Below, in pieces: positions 42,540-42,832 of a DNA stretch of 42,832 nt. The DNA comes from Bacilli bacterium (GTDB lineage Bacteria > Bacillota_I > Bacilli_A > RF39 > UBA660). How positions within the stretch are numbered: position 1 is the stretch's first letter; the number at the start of each line of letters is the position of its first letter. The notes beneath the pieces were generated by a model. That model was not told where the DNA came from. It saw only the letters and a list, made by a program, of their open reading frames with translations, and made no database searches. Made by a program: the position numbers and the translations under genes. The stretch spans positions 1 to 42,832 of the forward strand of contig JAFUTR010000041.1 in assembly GCA_017477845.1 (NCBI GenBank), in the 5' to 3' direction.

Positions 42540-42565
42540 AAATCCTTGATTTGTCAAGGATTTTT
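42540..42565 (+). terminator. Second terminator-like hairpin
   Basis: AAATCCTTGA and TCAAGGATTT pair over ten bases around TTTG, followed by T. There is no gene between it and the previous terminator, so it may be left over from a deleted gene or act on opposing transcription. Confidence 0.7.
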
Positions 42566-42620
42566 ATATGTGTTAATGTGTTGGAGGTGAAAATATAAGA
42601 ATTTTAAAACTAACAAACTA

Positions 42621-42697
42621 AGAGATGCTAAAGAAGAGGGAGAAAAGCGCGGAGAAAAATAGGACTAACTCAAGAAGAACTAGAAAAACTAAAATAG
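42621..42697 (+). pseudogene. Decayed C-terminal fragment, Rpn/PD-(D/E)XK transposase-like
   Basis: One frame reads LRDAKEEGEKRGEK and stops at 42660; a shifted frame then reads IGLTQEELEKLK and stops at 42695-42697. Together they resemble the Lys/Glu-rich tail of Rpn-type (PD-(D/E)XK family transposase) proteins, which end with a motif close to GLxxEEIEKLK. A ribosome-binding-site-like GGAGGTG remains at 42583-42589, but no start codon or body follows. A terminator hairpin closes it. The identity of such a short remnant is uncertain. Confidence 0.45.
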
Positions 42698-42706
42698 TTC
42701 TTTTTT
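42675..42706 (+). terminator. Rho-independent terminator after the decayed fragment
   Basis: AAGAACTA (42675-42682) pairs with TAGTTCTT (42695-42702), followed by T residues. The fragment's final TAG lies in the stem. Confidence 0.7.
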
Positions 42707-42716
42707 AATGAATAAA

Positions 42717-42745
42717 TTGACACAAAAAGTTAAATACTATAAAAT
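42717..42745 (+). promoter_or_regulatory. Sigma-A promoter of the last gene
   Basis: TTGACA at 42717-42722 is a consensus -35, and TAAAAT at 42740-42745 is 17 bases downstream. The transcript would start about 20 bases before the ATG at 42772. Confidence 0.65.
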
Positions 42746-42771
42746 TATAAGTAGAATAAAGGAGTGTAATA

Positions 42772-42832
42772 ATGAAGAATAAGAAGAATTTACTATTAAT
42801 TTTAGGAATTATACTTCTAGGAGTGGGAGGAA
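42772..42832 (+). CDS. Start of a membrane or exported protein, 3' truncated
   Basis: Only 20 codons are in the window: MKNKKNLLLILGIILLGVGG, a basic start and a hydrophobic stretch that look like a signal peptide or membrane anchor. AAAGGAGTG precedes the ATG, and a good promoter lies upstream. Nothing more can be said about its function. Confidence 0.6.
   Translation, partial: MKNKKNLLLILGIILLGVGG

Noticed and set aside
1-42832. CRISPR arrays, insertion sequences, rRNA genes and prophage genes.
   Set aside because: No regularly spaced repeats, transposase genes other than the short decayed fragment, rRNA or phage structural genes were seen.

Overview
The window is very AT-rich, dense and mostly co-oriented on the plus strand. 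Ribosome binding sites are of the AGGAGG/AGGTGAT type, many promoters have an extended -10 (TGnTATAAT), and Rho-independent hairpins follow most transcription units, often with the stop codon inside the stem. TGA is used as a stop and Trp is TGG, so the code is standard. Sporulation genes (a sigF-like sigma factor, spoVAC-spoVAD-spoVAE, a DacF-like carboxypeptidase) with ezrA, ytxG/ytxH-like genes, a Tyr T-box and an rpsD-ezrA neighbourhood point to a Gram-positive, spore-lineage Bacillota, probably a small-genome, low-GC gut Bacilli or Erysipelotrichia-like lineage. That placement is inference.

Layout. 1-1.0 kb: 3' part of a D-Ala-D-Ala carboxypeptidase. 1.2-4.1 kb: zinc uptake operon (Fur-family regulator, then znuA-znuC-znuB) behind a promoter carrying a near-perfect Fur/Zur-type operator. 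4.1-7.7 kb: thioredoxin-like lipoprotein, a membrane protein and a membrane-anchored clostripain-family protease. 7.75-10.3 kb: two Spo0A-box sequences, a sporulation sigma factor and spoVAC-AD-AE. 10.4-12.4 kb: an SH3-domain membrane protein that may be translated from a leaderless mRNA, and an unknown protein. 12.4-16.5 kb: scpA-scpB and two flavoprotein oxidoreductases. 16.6 kb: tRNA-Leu(CAA) and a possible small RNA.

17.0-22.1 kb is the most unusual part: four genes with small helical and WXG100-type products and a 937-residue repeat, coiled-coil and Pro-rich protein carrying an internal WxG motif, followed by a class-B-like sortase that lacks the usual catalytic Arg. No EssC/FtsK-type ATPase or other recognisable type VII machinery lies in the window, so this looks like a substrate cassette whose secretion partners are elsewhere or unknown. 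22.1-24.8 kb: a DUF4186 protein, an apt-like phosphoribosyltransferase and a ClpX-like AAA+ gene broken by one base. 24.8-28.3 kb: a permease with its TIGR03943-type partner, then an ABC transporter and a lipoprotein.

28.4-33.2 kb: LytR-CpsA-Psr protein, a small minus-strand coiled-coil gene, trmB, a lipoprotein, and an envelope or division-like group (acidic disordered protein, YtxG-like, YtxH-like). 33.4-35.7 kb: a two-domain GT2-GT4 glycosyltransferase. 35.7-42.4 kb: a minus-strand serine hydrolase, T-box and tyrS, a HAD-like protein, rpsD with a leader that can form a pseudoknot, ezrA, and a prepilin-like gene overlapping ezrA. 42.4-42.8 kb holds terminators, a decayed gene fragment resembling the tail of an Rpn-type PD-(D/E)XK transposase protein, and the start of one more gene cut by the window edge.

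The themes that recur are cell envelope and wall metabolism, sporulation, metal homeostasis and chromosome segregation or division, interrupted by the accessory-looking WXG/sortase cassette.
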